DNA from: Massilia timonae CCUG 45783
GTDB taxonomy: Bacteria; Pseudomonadota; Gammaproteobacteria; Burkholderiales; Burkholderiaceae_D
Assembly: GCF_000315425.1 (NCBI RefSeq)
Contig: NZ_JH992924.1
Coordinates: forward strand, 756,246 to 820,245
Reading direction: 5' to 3'
DNA length: 64,000 nt
This document shows positions 27,724 through 38,162 of the stretch, in pieces. The first letter of the stretch is position 1. Each line of letters begins with the position of its first letter. The position numbers and the translations under genes are program-made. The notes under the pieces were generated by a model that was given only the letters and a program-made list of their open reading frames with translations, ran no database searches and had not been told where the DNA came from.

Positions 27724-28707
27724 TCAGTCGCGCAGGTCGGCCGGCACCTTGCCGCCGTTGGCGGCCAGCTTGTTCATCACCTGGCGGTGCAGCCAGATGT
27801 TCATCTTGGCCGAGTCGCCCGTGTCGCCGGTGTAGTTCAGCTCGGCGGCCAGTTCCTTGCGCGACTGCAGGCTGCTGTCCAGGCCGAGCAGCTTGAGCAG
27901 GTCGACGATCGAGGTGCGCCAGTTCAGCTGCTGGCCGGACGACTTCTGCATATCGTTCAGGATCTGCTCGACGTCGACTTGCTGCATCGGGGCGGCGGCC
28001 GGAGCGGCGGAAGCGGCGGGAGCGGCAGCCGGTGCGCCTGGCGCGGGCGCGGCTTGCGGCTGCGGCGCGGCGCTCGGGGCTGCCGGTGCGGCCGCTGGCG
28101 CGGCGGTCGTTGCGGCAGGCGCCGCATCTTTCTTACCTGGGAAAATTTTGTGGAAAATATTGCTCAGGATACCCACGGGACCCTCCTTTTCTGGTGATTG
28201 TTTACGGATATTGTTTGCCATATAGCCGAGCGCGACCGCCAGCGCGGCGCCGCCGGCAGCCTTGATCAAGGTCGGATGCTCGGCATAGAAGTCGCTCATG
28301 CGATCGACAATGCCAGGGTTCTGTTGTTGCGCCTTTTCAGCCAGTTCTTGCACTTGCTCAGGCGAGACCTGGGCCGCCTGTTCCGGTGTCACCTGGGAGG
28401 TGTTGCCACCGAAGATCTTGCCGAGCGCACCGCCAGCCACCGAGGACAGCAGGCCGCCGCCGGCGCCGCCGATCAGGTTGTTGAGCATGCCGGCGCGCTG
28501 GTCGGGATTGCTCTGGCCGAACAGCTGGCTGACCATCTGGGGGAAGGGCGGGGTCTGGTCCGAGCGCAAGGCGCTGGCGATGCCCTGGGCGATGCTGGCG
28601 CGGGGCGCGTTTTGCGCCACCTGGTCGAAGTCGTCGGCAGCCTTGCCATTATTGGCGACGGCGCCGCCAATATACTGCTGCAATAAGTTTCCTAAATCGA
28701 AAGCCAT
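27724..28707 (-). CDS. Two-part protein: DUF937-like N-terminus fused to DUF3597
   Basis: A 327-residue protein. The N-terminal part (1 to about 175) starts AFDLGNLLQQYIGG and is a glycine-rich helical region reminiscent of DUF937/YidB-type proteins, with a hydrophobic stretch (about 149-164). The C-terminal part from about residue 178 is a full DUF3597 protein: GILSNIFHKIFPGKK, an Ala/Pro-rich linker, then the conserved MQQVDVEQILNDM and NWRTSIVDLLKLLGLDSS, ending in KMNIWLHRQVMNKLAANGG. AGGAGA precedes the ATG. DUF3597 normally stands alone, and a second ribosome-binding site lies exactly at its usual start (28176). Function unknown. Confidence 0.8.
   Translation of the reverse strand: MAFDLGNLLQQYIGGAVANNGKAADDFDQVAQNAPRASIAQGIASALRSDQTPPFPQMVSQLFGQSNPDQRAGMLNNLIGGAGGGLLSSVAGGALGKIFGGNTSQVTPEQAAQVSPEQVQELAEKAQQQNPGIVDRMSDFYAEHPTLIKAAGGAALAVALGYMANNIRKQSPEKEGPVGILSNIFHKIFPGKKDAAPAATTAAPAAAPAAPSAAPQPQAAPAPGAPAAAPAASAAPAAAPMQQVDVEQILNDMQKSSGQQLNWRTSIVDLLKLLGLDSSLQSRKELAAELNYTGDTGDSAKMNIWLHRQVMNKLAANGGKVPADLRD
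28174..28187 (-). promoter_or_regulatory. Internal ribosome-binding site and GTG start inside the fusion gene
   Basis: On the minus strand AGGAGG (28182-28187) lies five bases before an in-frame GTG (28174-28176) that would begin the DUF3597 part as fMet-Gly-Ile-Leu-Ser-Asn, the family's usual N-terminus. It could yield a separate 150-residue product. Confidence 0.65.
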
Positions 28708-28863
28708 GTCATCTCCTACGTGATGTGATACCTGTGATTGCTCAGCGTAGGCGTTTGGTATCGCCGGCTCTGTTCGATGACGAACCCAGGAAGGGTATTC
28801 ATCGACGATCGGCCCATATTTGCCCAGTGGACATTTGCAAGCCGGGAGCGGTAAGCTGTCGCC

Positions 28864-29208
28864 ATGCCCTACCTGCCGCTCGTCATCTTCCTCGCCGTCT
28901 ACCTGTTCGCCAGCCTGGCCTGGGATATGTCCCAGCTGGTCGGCGCGGCCTACCTGACGACCAGCCTGACCTGCTTCGTCGCCTACGCCATCGACAAGTC
29001 GGCGGCGCGTGCGCAGTCCTGGCGCACGCCGGAAAGCACCTTGCTGATCCTGGGCCTGGTCGGCGGCTGGCCCGGCGCCTTGCTGGCCCAACAATGGTTG
29101 CGCCACAAAAGCAGCAAGCCATCGTTCCAGCGCAAGTTCCAGCTGACGGTGGCGCTGAACCTGGGCGCCTTCGCCTGGCTGGCCTGGCGCTTCGGCGTGC
29201 CGGCCTGA
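28864..29208 (+). CDS. DUF1294 small membrane protein
   Basis: A 114-residue inner-membrane protein with four hydrophobic segments. The DUF1294 signature is clear: AYAIDKSAARAQSWRTPEST, then LGLVGGWPGALLAQQ and RHKSSKPSFQRKF. In many relatives this domain is attached to a cold-shock domain; here it is alone. Function unknown. The phosphodiesterase gene follows 19 bp after the stop. Confidence 0.88.
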   Translation: MPYLPLVIFLAVYLFASLAWDMSQLVGAAYLTTSLTCFVAYAIDKSAARAQSWRTPESTLLILGLVGGWPGALLAQQWLRHKSSKPSFQRKFQLTVALNLGAFAWLAWRFGVPA

Positions 29209-29227
29209 TCGTCGAAAGGAGGATCGC

Positions 29228-29980
29228 ATGTGGCCTTACCCCCGTATCCTGGCCCACCGCGGCGGCGGCACCCTGGCGCCCGAGAATACCTATGCCGGAC
29301 TGCGCTGCGGGATGCAGGCCGGCTTTCGCGCGATCGAGTTCGACGTCATGCTGGCGCGCGACGGCGTGCCGGTGTTGATGCACGATCCCGGCCTGGGCCG
29401 CACGGTGAAGGGCAGCGGCAGCGTGTTCGAGCACGATGCCGGCGATCTCGTGGCGATGGATGCCGGCGCCTGGTTCGGCCCGGCGTTCGTCGGTGAACCG
29501 GTGCCGCTGTTTACCGAGTTCGCGCGCCGCTGCAGGGAGCAGGGCGTGTGGATGAATATCGAGATCAAGCCGGCGCCCGGGTTCGAAGCGGAAACCGGCG
29601 CGGTCGTGGCCGCGCTTGCCGCCGACCTGTTCGCCGCCGAACTCGCGGCCGGAGACATGGCCCGGGTTCCGCTGCTGTCCTCGTTCAGCGACGTGGCGCT
29701 GGCCAGCGCGCGCCTGGCCGCGCCGCAACTCCCACGCGCCTGCCTGATCAGCGCGCTGGGGCCGGATTGGGAGCTGCGCGCCCGGGCGCTGGACGCGGTT
29801 GCCATCCACACCAATCACCAGCACCTGGGGCCGCAGATGGCGCGGGCGGTGAAGGAAACGGGTTTGGGCCTGTTCTGCTATACGGTCAACGATCCCGGCC
29901 GTGCACGCACCTTGCTGGACTGGGGCGTGGACGCCTTCTGCACCGACCGCATCGACCTGATCGGGCCGGACTTCGCCTGA
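29228..29980 (+). CDS. ugpQ: Glycerophosphodiester phosphodiesterase
   Basis: A 250-residue cytoplasmic enzyme that hydrolyses glycerophosphodiesters to glycerol-3-phosphate and an alcohol. The GDPD fold motifs are present: ILAHRGGGTLAPENTYAG (His and the HRG/ENT pair), EFDVMLARDGVPVLMHDPGLGRT with the metal ligands and catalytic His, and NIEIKPAP with the third metal ligand. There is no signal peptide, as for UgpQ. AAAGGAGG lies before the ATG. Possibly cotranscribed with the DUF1294 gene. Confidence 0.93.
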   Translation: MWPYPRILAHRGGGTLAPENTYAGLRCGMQAGFRAIEFDVMLARDGVPVLMHDPGLGRTVKGSGSVFEHDAGDLVAMDAGAWFGPAFVGEPVPLFTEFARRCREQGVWMNIEIKPAPGFEAETGAVVAALAADLFAAELAAGDMARVPLLSSFSDVALASARLAAPQLPRACLISALGPDWELRARALDAVAIHTNHQHLGPQMARAVKETGLGLFCYTVNDPGRARTLLDWGVDAFCTDRIDLIGPDFA

Positions 29981-30074
29981 GATACTTTCGGCTCAGCAAT
30001 ATATTTGTGAGGCGGCCTCAAGAATGGAGGCCGGGGAGACGTTAAGTACAGACGATCTCTTTGAAGCAGCTAGC

Positions 30075-30293
30075 ATGGCACCCTCGACCACCATTATCCC
30101 GTTCACTTCGCATGGCGAAGACACCCAGGCCGCCGTCAGCCACTGGCTCGGCCAGGTCGCGATGGCCGGCGTGCGCCGGTCCGCCATCGAGGCGGATGGC
30201 GAGGCGCGCTCCCGCATCCTGCGGCAAGCCGCAATGACGATGCTGGCCCCGGTCGAGCCCAGGACGCGCGCGATCTCGAACCTGCTGCGCTGA
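30075..30293 (+). CDS. Small hypothetical protein before alaS
   Basis: A 72-residue soluble protein with no recognised domain: an N-terminal TTIIPFTSHGEDTQ stretch, then two probable helices with several Arg residues. The start is uncertain: ATG 30075 gives the more plausible N-terminus, while an in-frame ATG at 30024 extends it by 17 residues; neither has a strong ribosome-binding site. It precedes the alaS promoter region. Confidence 0.45.
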   Translation: MAPSTTIIPFTSHGEDTQAAVSHWLGQVAMAGVRRSAIEADGEARSRILRQAAMTMLAPVEPRTRAISNLLR

Positions 30294-30355
30294 ATCCGTT
30301 GTTGCTGGCAAGTTGTCAATATTAGTGGGACTGATATTGACGGCGGCGGCTAGGC

Positions 30356-30361
30356 TATAAT
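30356..30361 (+). promoter_or_regulatory. Putative -10 element of alaS
   Basis: A perfect TATAAT 46 bp before the alaS ATG. A TTGACG at 30337-30342 is only 13 bp away, too close for a standard pair; GATATT at 17-bp spacing is a poor -35. Confidence 0.45.
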
Positions 30362-30406
30362 CGTTCCTTTATACGGCACGCTGCCTCATTCCGCCCTCCA
30401 ACAGAC

Positions 30407-33016
<2,610 letters not shown>

Positions 33017-33043
33017 TCGTTCCGTCTCTTGGCTTGACCATCG

Positions 33044-33067
33044 ACGCCACCTTCGGGTGGCGTTTTG
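33044..33067 (+). terminator. Rho-independent terminator of alaS
   Basis: ACGCCACC (33044-33051) / GGTGGCGT (33056-33063) closes a stable TTCG tetraloop and is followed by TTTT. The rest of the 33017-33350 gap holds no gene; a GCACCGC/GCGGTGC hairpin (33169-33183) and the structure at 33233-33263 are the only notable signals. Confidence 0.85.
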
Positions 33068-33232
33068 CATGCGCCGCACGAAACCTGGACTGAAGTGGTA
33101 ACACTTTGTTTTGATGGTCGTTTCGACTATTGCGCGCCCTGATTCGGACCGCATCTAGGAGGCGTGCTGCACCGCTGCGGTGCCGATTTGTGAGCACCGA
33201 GTACACAGTCAATGTTATTTGGTCAAGCATTT

Positions 33233-33263
33233 CACATTGCGGTTGCAATCCTGCAACAATGTG
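33233..33263. other. Bulged hairpin upstream of tusA
   Basis: CACATTG (33233-33239) pairs with CAATGTG (33257-33263) and TTGCA (33243-33247) with TGCAA (33252-33256), with a 3-nt CGG bulge and an ATCC loop. It lies 88 bp before the tusA start and could be an operator dyad or part of a leader. Confidence 0.35.
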
Positions 33264-33350
33264 TGACTATTTTGGTGCGGTGCGTCATACTGCCCGAATT
33301 GGAGTAGTATGCGACTGAAGTTGGACCACTTAATCAAAGCAGGTAATGCG

Positions 33351-33614
33351 ATGAGCGATATCACTTTTGAAACCGACACCGACACCATGGAATTCCAGAG
33401 AGACCTGGATGCACGCGGACTGAACTGCCCGCTGCCCATCCTCAAAGCCAAGAAGGCGCTCGCCGAGATGGAAACCGGCCAGGTGCTGCGCATCGTTGCC
33501 ACCGACACCGGCTCCGTGCGCGACTTCCAGGCCTTCGCCAAGCAAACCGGCAATGCCTTGCTGGCTCATACCCATGAGAATGGCGAGTTCACCTTCCTGA
33601 TGCGCCGCAAATAA
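33351..33614 (+). CDS. tusA: TusA/SirA-family sulfurtransferase
   Basis: An 87-residue sulfur-carrier protein. The diagnostic CPxP motif is CPLP (Cys26 the persulfide-carrying residue) in DARGLNCPLPILKAKKALAE, and the rest of the IF3-like alpha/beta fold follows. TusA-type proteins pass sulfur to tRNA thiolation or molybdenum-cofactor pathways; with no tusBCD or IscS neighbour the specific pathway is open, and the symbol indicates family only. Start: ATG 33351 with CAGG upstream; ATG 33309 is an alternative. Confidence 0.85.
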   Translation: MSDITFETDTDTMEFQRDLDARGLNCPLPILKAKKALAEMETGQVLRIVATDTGSVRDFQAFAKQTGNALLAHTHENGEFTFLMRRK

Positions 33615-33620
33615 GCGATT

Positions 33621-33644
33621 CGGCTGCAGTCCATGCTGCAGCCG
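33621..33644 (+). terminator. Hairpin after tusA
   Basis: A perfect 9-bp stem CGGCTGCAG (33621-33629) / CTGCAGCCG (33636-33644) six bases past the tusA stop. There is no T run, so terminator activity is uncertain. Confidence 0.5.
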
Positions 33645-33688
33645 CGTGCGTATCCCGCGACGGGGCGTCCTGCCCCGTGCGCTTCCCG

Positions 33689-33724
33689 CAAAAAGAAAAG
33701 CCCCGCATCCGAGGATGGCGGGGC
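33689..33724 (-). terminator. Rho-independent terminator of the RTX gene
   Basis: GCCCCGC (33700-33706) / GCGGGGC (33718-33724), extended by inner ATCC/GGAT pairs, with an A-rich stretch (33690-33699) giving U in the minus-strand RNA. It lies 28 bp past the stop of the minus-strand gene. Confidence 0.8.
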
Positions 33725-33751
33725 GCGTGCCTGCGCGGTGACGGGATGCCG

Positions 33752-36076
33752 TCAGCCGCCGAAGCCGGCGCCGTCGGCCACGCCGACCAGCCCGATCCGT
33801 TCTCCCTCCGCACCGGCATCGAGGTCGACCAGGTCGAGGGTGCCGAACTGCAGGTCCAGGCCCGGCGTGCCGCCGGCGAAGTTGGTGAACACGACACTGT
33901 TGATGCCGACCTCATCGGTCCATTGCATCATCCAGGCCTCGCCGCCCGTATTGGCAACGAAGGCGTCGGCCACGATGTCGCCGCGGACGAGGGCGGCCTG
34001 GTTCAGTTCGCCGGTCGTGAGGAAGGTGTCGCTGACGACGGCCACTTCCGGATCGATGTAGGAGGCGAAGAAGATGTCGCCGGCTTCGGCATTCGTGATC
34101 CGGTCCAGTTCGGCAATCGAATCACCGCTCGCGAATACGCCGCTCAGGGCCTCGCCCACGTTGTACATGAACAGGGCCGGTATCCCATCCGCGGTCAGGA
34201 TGATCGTGTCCGCGCCGAGACCGCCCGAAATGGTGTCTTCGCCGCCGTTCGCGTAGATGGTGTCGTTGCCGGCGCCGCCGCTCAGTAAGTTGTAGGAGTC
34301 GCTGGTGCCGGTGAGCGTGTCGTCGCCGCCAAACCCCCAAAGCATATTGCCCGTGAGTTTTTCACCGGCAGCGCTGCCGAAGGTGTAGATGTAGTTGTCG
34401 CCGGTCGTCATCGTCTCGCCCTGCGCCGACGTGACCGTGAGCGTGCCTTGCATCAGCGTTTGCTGTTCCAGGATCTGGACGGAGACACCTGCGACGGCCC
34501 CCTTGCTGGCGTGGTTCGACTCCACCACGAACGAGCCGGCCGCCGATTCCAGCGTGATCTCGCCGTCGAACGGGCTGTTGAGCCTCACCCAGCGCATGCC
34601 CAGCCCGATGTCGATGCCGCCTGGCCCGTCGATACGAACCTCGGCCGTCTCGCCGATATTGCCGGCCGCGTCGATGGCCCGCACCTCGATCGTCGGATCG
34701 TTCTGCGTCAGGTCGATGCCCTTCAGCGTGACGGTGCCGGCGCCGGCATCGTCCTCGACGTCGATCCATGCATCGCTGCCGGTCATGCGCCACTGGAGGA
34801 TGCTGTCGTCGCGCTGATCCACGCTGAAGCTCACGTCGACGGTTTCTTTCGTCGTGATCACCGCGCCGTCGTACTGGCCTTCGATGCGCAGGAAGGCCAG
34901 CCGCTCGGTCGGGGGCGTGGCGTCGTGGACGATGTCCTGGTCGATCGCGGTGACTGCCGCGCCGTCGGCGTTCACCAGGCGTACCTGCACATTCGTGCCC
35001 GCGGGGCTGGCGGTCAGGTCGACGTCCGTGACGGTGATGGTCTTGCCAACCGGCGCGATATCGGTCCAGTCCGCTTCAGTATCGAGCCGGTACTGGAACT
35101 TCTGGCCCGTGGCTGGCGTGCCGGTAAAGCTGAAGCGGACGTCGGCGACTTCCGCATTGGTGACGTTGTCGTCAGGAGCCCGGTCGTTGGCGTCGTGATC
35201 GACGCCGGCGAACTTGAGCGTCACGCCGACTGGCGGCGTGGGCGCCGGCGGGGTCGGACGCGGCGGGTCGACGATGTCGATCACGGCGTCCAGTCCGCCC
35301 TTGGCCACGGCGTCCACCACGTCCTGCAGGCTGGCCCTGGCCGGCAGCTTGTCCAGCACCTTGGCCATGCCGCCGTGGCGCTGCAGCGCAGCGAGCGCGG
35401 AGGGATCGTCGGCAGCGGCCTTGGCCATGTCGGCCAGGGCCTGCGCCAGGGTCACCGGGTCGGCCGCGCCGCGCTCGGTGTCGAACAGCGCCAGCAGGGT
35501 GGTGCCGGTGGCGATCGCCTCGACCACCTTCGGATTGGATGAGGCGATGTCGGTGAACGCGACCGTGGCCTGCACCAGCTGGTCGATGTCGTCCTGCGAA
35601 GCGCCGAGCGTGACGGCGCGCATCAGCACGCCGGCCGCCTCGAGCGCGGCGTCGCCGGCATAGTTGCTGCCGGACTCAGCCACCTGGGCGGTAAAGTCGA
35701 CGGCGGCCTGCTTGCGCAGCTCGACCAGGTCCGCATCCGTTCCCTGGGCGGCATCGAGGATGGTGATGGCGACGTCGGCCAGCGACACATGGCCGGCGCC
35801 GATCGCGTCGCTCCAGAAAGCCAAGCCGCCGGCATCGGGTGCGCGGCTGAACAACTGTTGATAGATCTCGGCGATGCGCTCGGCCGGCGTGTCGTCGCCG
35901 AAGCGGTCCTGGGCTTCCTCGGAGTGCGCGAACGATGCGGCGATGGCGCCGAGGTCGCTTTCATTGGCGGCGAGACGCGCGGACCAGTAGGCCAGGCCGT
36001 CAGGATCGGCCGGACGGCCGAGGAAGGCGAGATAGAAGGCGTGCACCGCGGATGCGTGGGAAGTCAGTTCGTTCAT
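33752..36076 (-). CDS. Secreted DUF4214/RTX-type calcium-binding protein
   Basis: A 774-residue protein without an N-terminal signal peptide, as expected for type I secretion. The N-terminus has DUF4214 units (FYLAFLGRPADPDGLAYWSA, IYQQLFSRAPDAGGLAFWSD), then a helical region, a Pro-rich linker near 275-287, Ig-like or cadherin-like beta repeats (about 290-520), and hemolysin-type Ca2+-binding nonapeptides at about 579-627 (GGDDTLTG, GGAGNDTIYANGGEDTISGG). A C-terminal beta-rich region likely carries the secretion signal. S-layer-like or adhesin function is inferred. No type I secretion ABC or membrane-fusion gene is in the window. Confidence 0.88.
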   Translation of the reverse strand: MNELTSHASAVHAFYLAFLGRPADPDGLAYWSARLAANESDLGAIAASFAHSEEAQDRFGDDTPAERIAEIYQQLFSRAPDAGGLAFWSDAIGAGHVSLADVAITILDAAQGTDADLVELRKQAAVDFTAQVAESGSNYAGDAALEAAGVLMRAVTLGASQDDIDQLVQATVAFTDIASSNPKVVEAIATGTTLLALFDTERGAADPVTLAQALADMAKAAADDPSALAALQRHGGMAKVLDKLPARASLQDVVDAVAKGGLDAVIDIVDPPRPTPPAPTPPVGVTLKFAGVDHDANDRAPDDNVTNAEVADVRFSFTGTPATGQKFQYRLDTEADWTDIAPVGKTITVTDVDLTASPAGTNVQVRLVNADGAAVTAIDQDIVHDATPPTERLAFLRIEGQYDGAVITTKETVDVSFSVDQRDDSILQWRMTGSDAWIDVEDDAGAGTVTLKGIDLTQNDPTIEVRAIDAAGNIGETAEVRIDGPGGIDIGLGMRWVRLNSPFDGEITLESAAGSFVVESNHASKGAVAGVSVQILEQQTLMQGTLTVTSAQGETMTTGDNYIYTFGSAAGEKLTGNMLWGFGGDDTLTGTSDSYNLLSGGAGNDTIYANGGEDTISGGLGADTIILTADGIPALFMYNVGEALSGVFASGDSIAELDRITNAEAGDIFFASYIDPEVAVVSDTFLTTGELNQAALVRGDIVADAFVANTGGEAWMMQWTDEVGINSVVFTNFAGGTPGLDLQFGTLDLVDLDAGAEGERIGLVGVADGAGFGG

Positions 36077-36288
36077 ATCAGGATCATTCGTTTTTATGCA
36101 TGGTCAAATTGCCATGTAGAAACATTATGTATTCAGAATGTAATTGTGTGTAGGAAATAATCACCGCTTTTCGGGTAGAGAATCACTTTTAGTCAAGGCG
36201 CATGAAATGGACGGGTGCATTAGGCGGTTTCCTCTAACAAAAAATCGTACGATCGTGCTTTAATTTAGCCCGTCGCTCGAATTTCTCT

Positions 36289-36294
36289 TATAAT
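36289..36294 (+). promoter_or_regulatory. Putative -10 element of the etf operon
   Basis: TATAAT 45 bp before the etfB ATG; the best -35 candidate is TTTAGC (36264-36269) at 19-bp spacing, so it is only a moderate promoter. Confidence 0.45.
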
Positions 36295-36338
36295 CTGGGC
36301 CACAGTTCTGTCATCCATTCCATTTTTAAAGGCACCCT

Positions 36339-37088
36339 ATGAAAGTCCTGGTACCCGTCAAACGCGTGGTCGACTACAACGTCAAGGTTCGCGTCAAGTC
36401 CGACAATAGCGGCGTCGATGTCGCCAACGTCAAGATGTCGATGAACCCGTTCGACGAGATCGCGCTGGAAGAGGCGACCCGCCTGAAAGAGGGCGGCAAG
36501 GTCACCGAGGTGGTGGCGGTCTCGGTGGGCGTGGCCCAGTGCCAGGAAACCCTGCGTACCGGCATGGCGATCGGCGCCGACCGCGGCATCCTGGTGGAAA
36601 CCGCCGGCGACACCGAGCCGCTGGCCGTGGCCAAGATCGTCAAGGCGCTGGCCGATAAGGAACAGCCGCAACTGATCATCCTGGGCAAGCAGGCGATCGA
36701 CGACGATTCGAACCAGACCGGCCAGATGCTGGCTGCGCTGCTGGGCTGGCCGCAAGCGACCTTCGCCTCGAAAGTCGTGCTGGAAGACGGCAAGGTGACC
36801 GTGACCCGCGAAGTCGACGGCGGCCTGGAGACCGTTGCCCTGACCCTGCCTGCCATCATCACCACCGACCTGCGCCTGAACGAGCCGCGCTACGTGACGC
36901 TGCCGAACATCATGAAGGCGAAGAAGAAGCCGCTCGAGACCGTCAAGCCGGAAGACCTGGGCGTCGACGTCGCGCCGCGCCTGAAGACCCTGAAGGTCGT
37001 CGAGCCGGCCAAGCGCTCGGCCGGCGTCAAGGTGCCGGACGTGGCGACGCTGGTGCAGAAGCTGCGCACTGAAGCCAAGGTCATCTGA
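36339..37088 (+). CDS. etfB: Electron transfer flavoprotein, beta subunit
   Basis: A 249-residue subunit of the heterodimeric ETF that collects electrons from acyl-CoA dehydrogenases and passes them to ETF-quinone oxidoreductase. Typical start KVLVPVKRVVDYNVKVRVK; the family signature region VAKIVKALADKEQPQLIILG and GKQAIDDDSNQTGQML is present, and the AMP-binding subunit length is right. AAAGG precedes the ATG. It is followed 34 bp later by etfA. Confidence 0.96.
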   Translation: MKVLVPVKRVVDYNVKVRVKSDNSGVDVANVKMSMNPFDEIALEEATRLKEGGKVTEVVAVSVGVAQCQETLRTGMAIGADRGILVETAGDTEPLAVAKIVKALADKEQPQLIILGKQAIDDDSNQTGQMLAALLGWPQATFASKVVLEDGKVTVTREVDGGLETVALTLPAIITTDLRLNEPRYVTLPNIMKAKKKPLETVKPEDLGVDVAPRLKTLKVVEPAKRSAGVKVPDVATLVQKLRTEAKVI

Positions 37089-37122
37089 GTCGTCTGTCGT
37101 TACTTAATACATAGGAATCAAC

Positions 37123-38052
37123 ATGGTCGCATTAGTCATTGCTGAACACGACAACGGCTCCCTGAGGGGCGCTACCCACCACACCGTGACGGCTGCCGCC
37201 CAGTGCGGTGGCGACGTGCACGTCCTGGTCGCCGGTTCGAACTGCGGCGCCGCCGCCGAAGCCGCCGCGCAAATCGCCGGCGTGTCGAAAGTGCTGGTCG
37301 CCGACGCGCCGCACTTCGCCGACGGCCTGGCCGAGAACGTGGCCGGGCAGATCCTGGCTGTCGCCGGCGAATACTCGCACATCCTGGCCCCCGCCACCGC
37401 CTACGGCAAGAACATCCTGCCGCGCGTGGCCGCCAAGCTGGACGTGGCGCAGATCTCCGAGATCACCAAGGTCGATTCGCCCGACACCTTCGAGCGTCCG
37501 ATCTATGCCGGCAACGCCATCGCCACCGTGCAGTCGAGCGACAAGGTCAAGGTCATCACCGTGCGCGGCACCGCCTTCGACGCCGCCGGCGCCGGCGGTT
37601 CGGCCGCCATCGAGAACGTGACCGCAATCGCCGACTCGGGCACCTCCACTTTTGTCGGTCGCGAACTGGCCAAGTCGGACCGTCCGGAGCTGACCGCCGC
37701 CAAGGTGATCGTCTCGGGTGGCCGCGGCATCGGCTCGGCCGACAACTTCAAGATCCTGGAGCCGCTGGCCGACAAGCTGGGCGCCGCCATGGGCGCCTCG
37801 CGCGCCGCGGTGGACGCCGGCTTCGTGCCGAACGACTGGCAGGTGGGCCAGACCGGCAAGATCGTCGCCCCGACCCTGTATATCGCCGTGGGCATCTCGG
37901 GTGCGATCCAGCACCTGGCCGGCATGAAGGACTCGAAGACCATCGTCGCCATCAACAAGGATCCGGAAGCGCCGATCTTCTCGGTCGCCGACTACGGCCT
38001 GGTGGGCGACCTGTTCGAGGTCGTGCCGGAGCTGGTCAAGGAACTGGGCTGA
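37123..38052 (+). CDS. etfA: Electron transfer flavoprotein, alpha subunit
   Basis: A 309-residue subunit carrying FAD. The N-terminal domain begins MVALVIAEHDNGSL; the C-terminal FAD-binding domain has VSGGRGIGSADNF, RAAVDAGFVPNDWQVGQTGK and the signature LYIAVGISGAIQHLAGM. Forms an operon with etfB, ended by a terminator at 38099-38132 before the acyl-CoA dehydrogenase gene. A perfect GGCGCGCC/GGCGCGCC hairpin also sits just after its stop. Confidence 0.96.
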   Translation: MVALVIAEHDNGSLRGATHHTVTAAAQCGGDVHVLVAGSNCGAAAEAAAQIAGVSKVLVADAPHFADGLAENVAGQILAVAGEYSHILAPATAYGKNILPRVAAKLDVAQISEITKVDSPDTFERPIYAGNAIATVQSSDKVKVITVRGTAFDAAGAGGSAAIENVTAIADSGTSTFVGRELAKSDRPELTAAKVIVSGGRGIGSADNFKILEPLADKLGAAMGASRAAVDAGFVPNDWQVGQTGKIVAPTLYIAVGISGAIQHLAGMKDSKTIVAINKDPEAPIFSVADYGLVGDLFEVVPELVKELG

Positions 38053-38098
38053 TCGCGCGGCGCGCCATCCAGCCAGGCGCGCCACAAGCACCCCGCAC

Positions 38099-38132
38099 AC
38101 GCCGTTCCCGCCCACGCAGGAACGGCGTTTTT
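38099..38132 (+). terminator. Rho-independent terminator between etfA and the acyl-CoA dehydrogenase
   Basis: ACGCCGTTCC (38099-38108) / GGAACGGCGT (38119-38128) with a 10-nt loop and five T. It separates the two units or sets a lower level for the dehydrogenase. Confidence 0.85.
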
Positions 38133-38162
38133 CATGCATGAGAGACAATCAGGAGACAACAG

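Noticed and set aside
27724..28707. Frameshift or sequencing artefact producing the DUF3597 fusion
   Set aside because: Both parts are in the same frame with no indel needed; a lost stop codon explains it, so it was kept as a real fusion.
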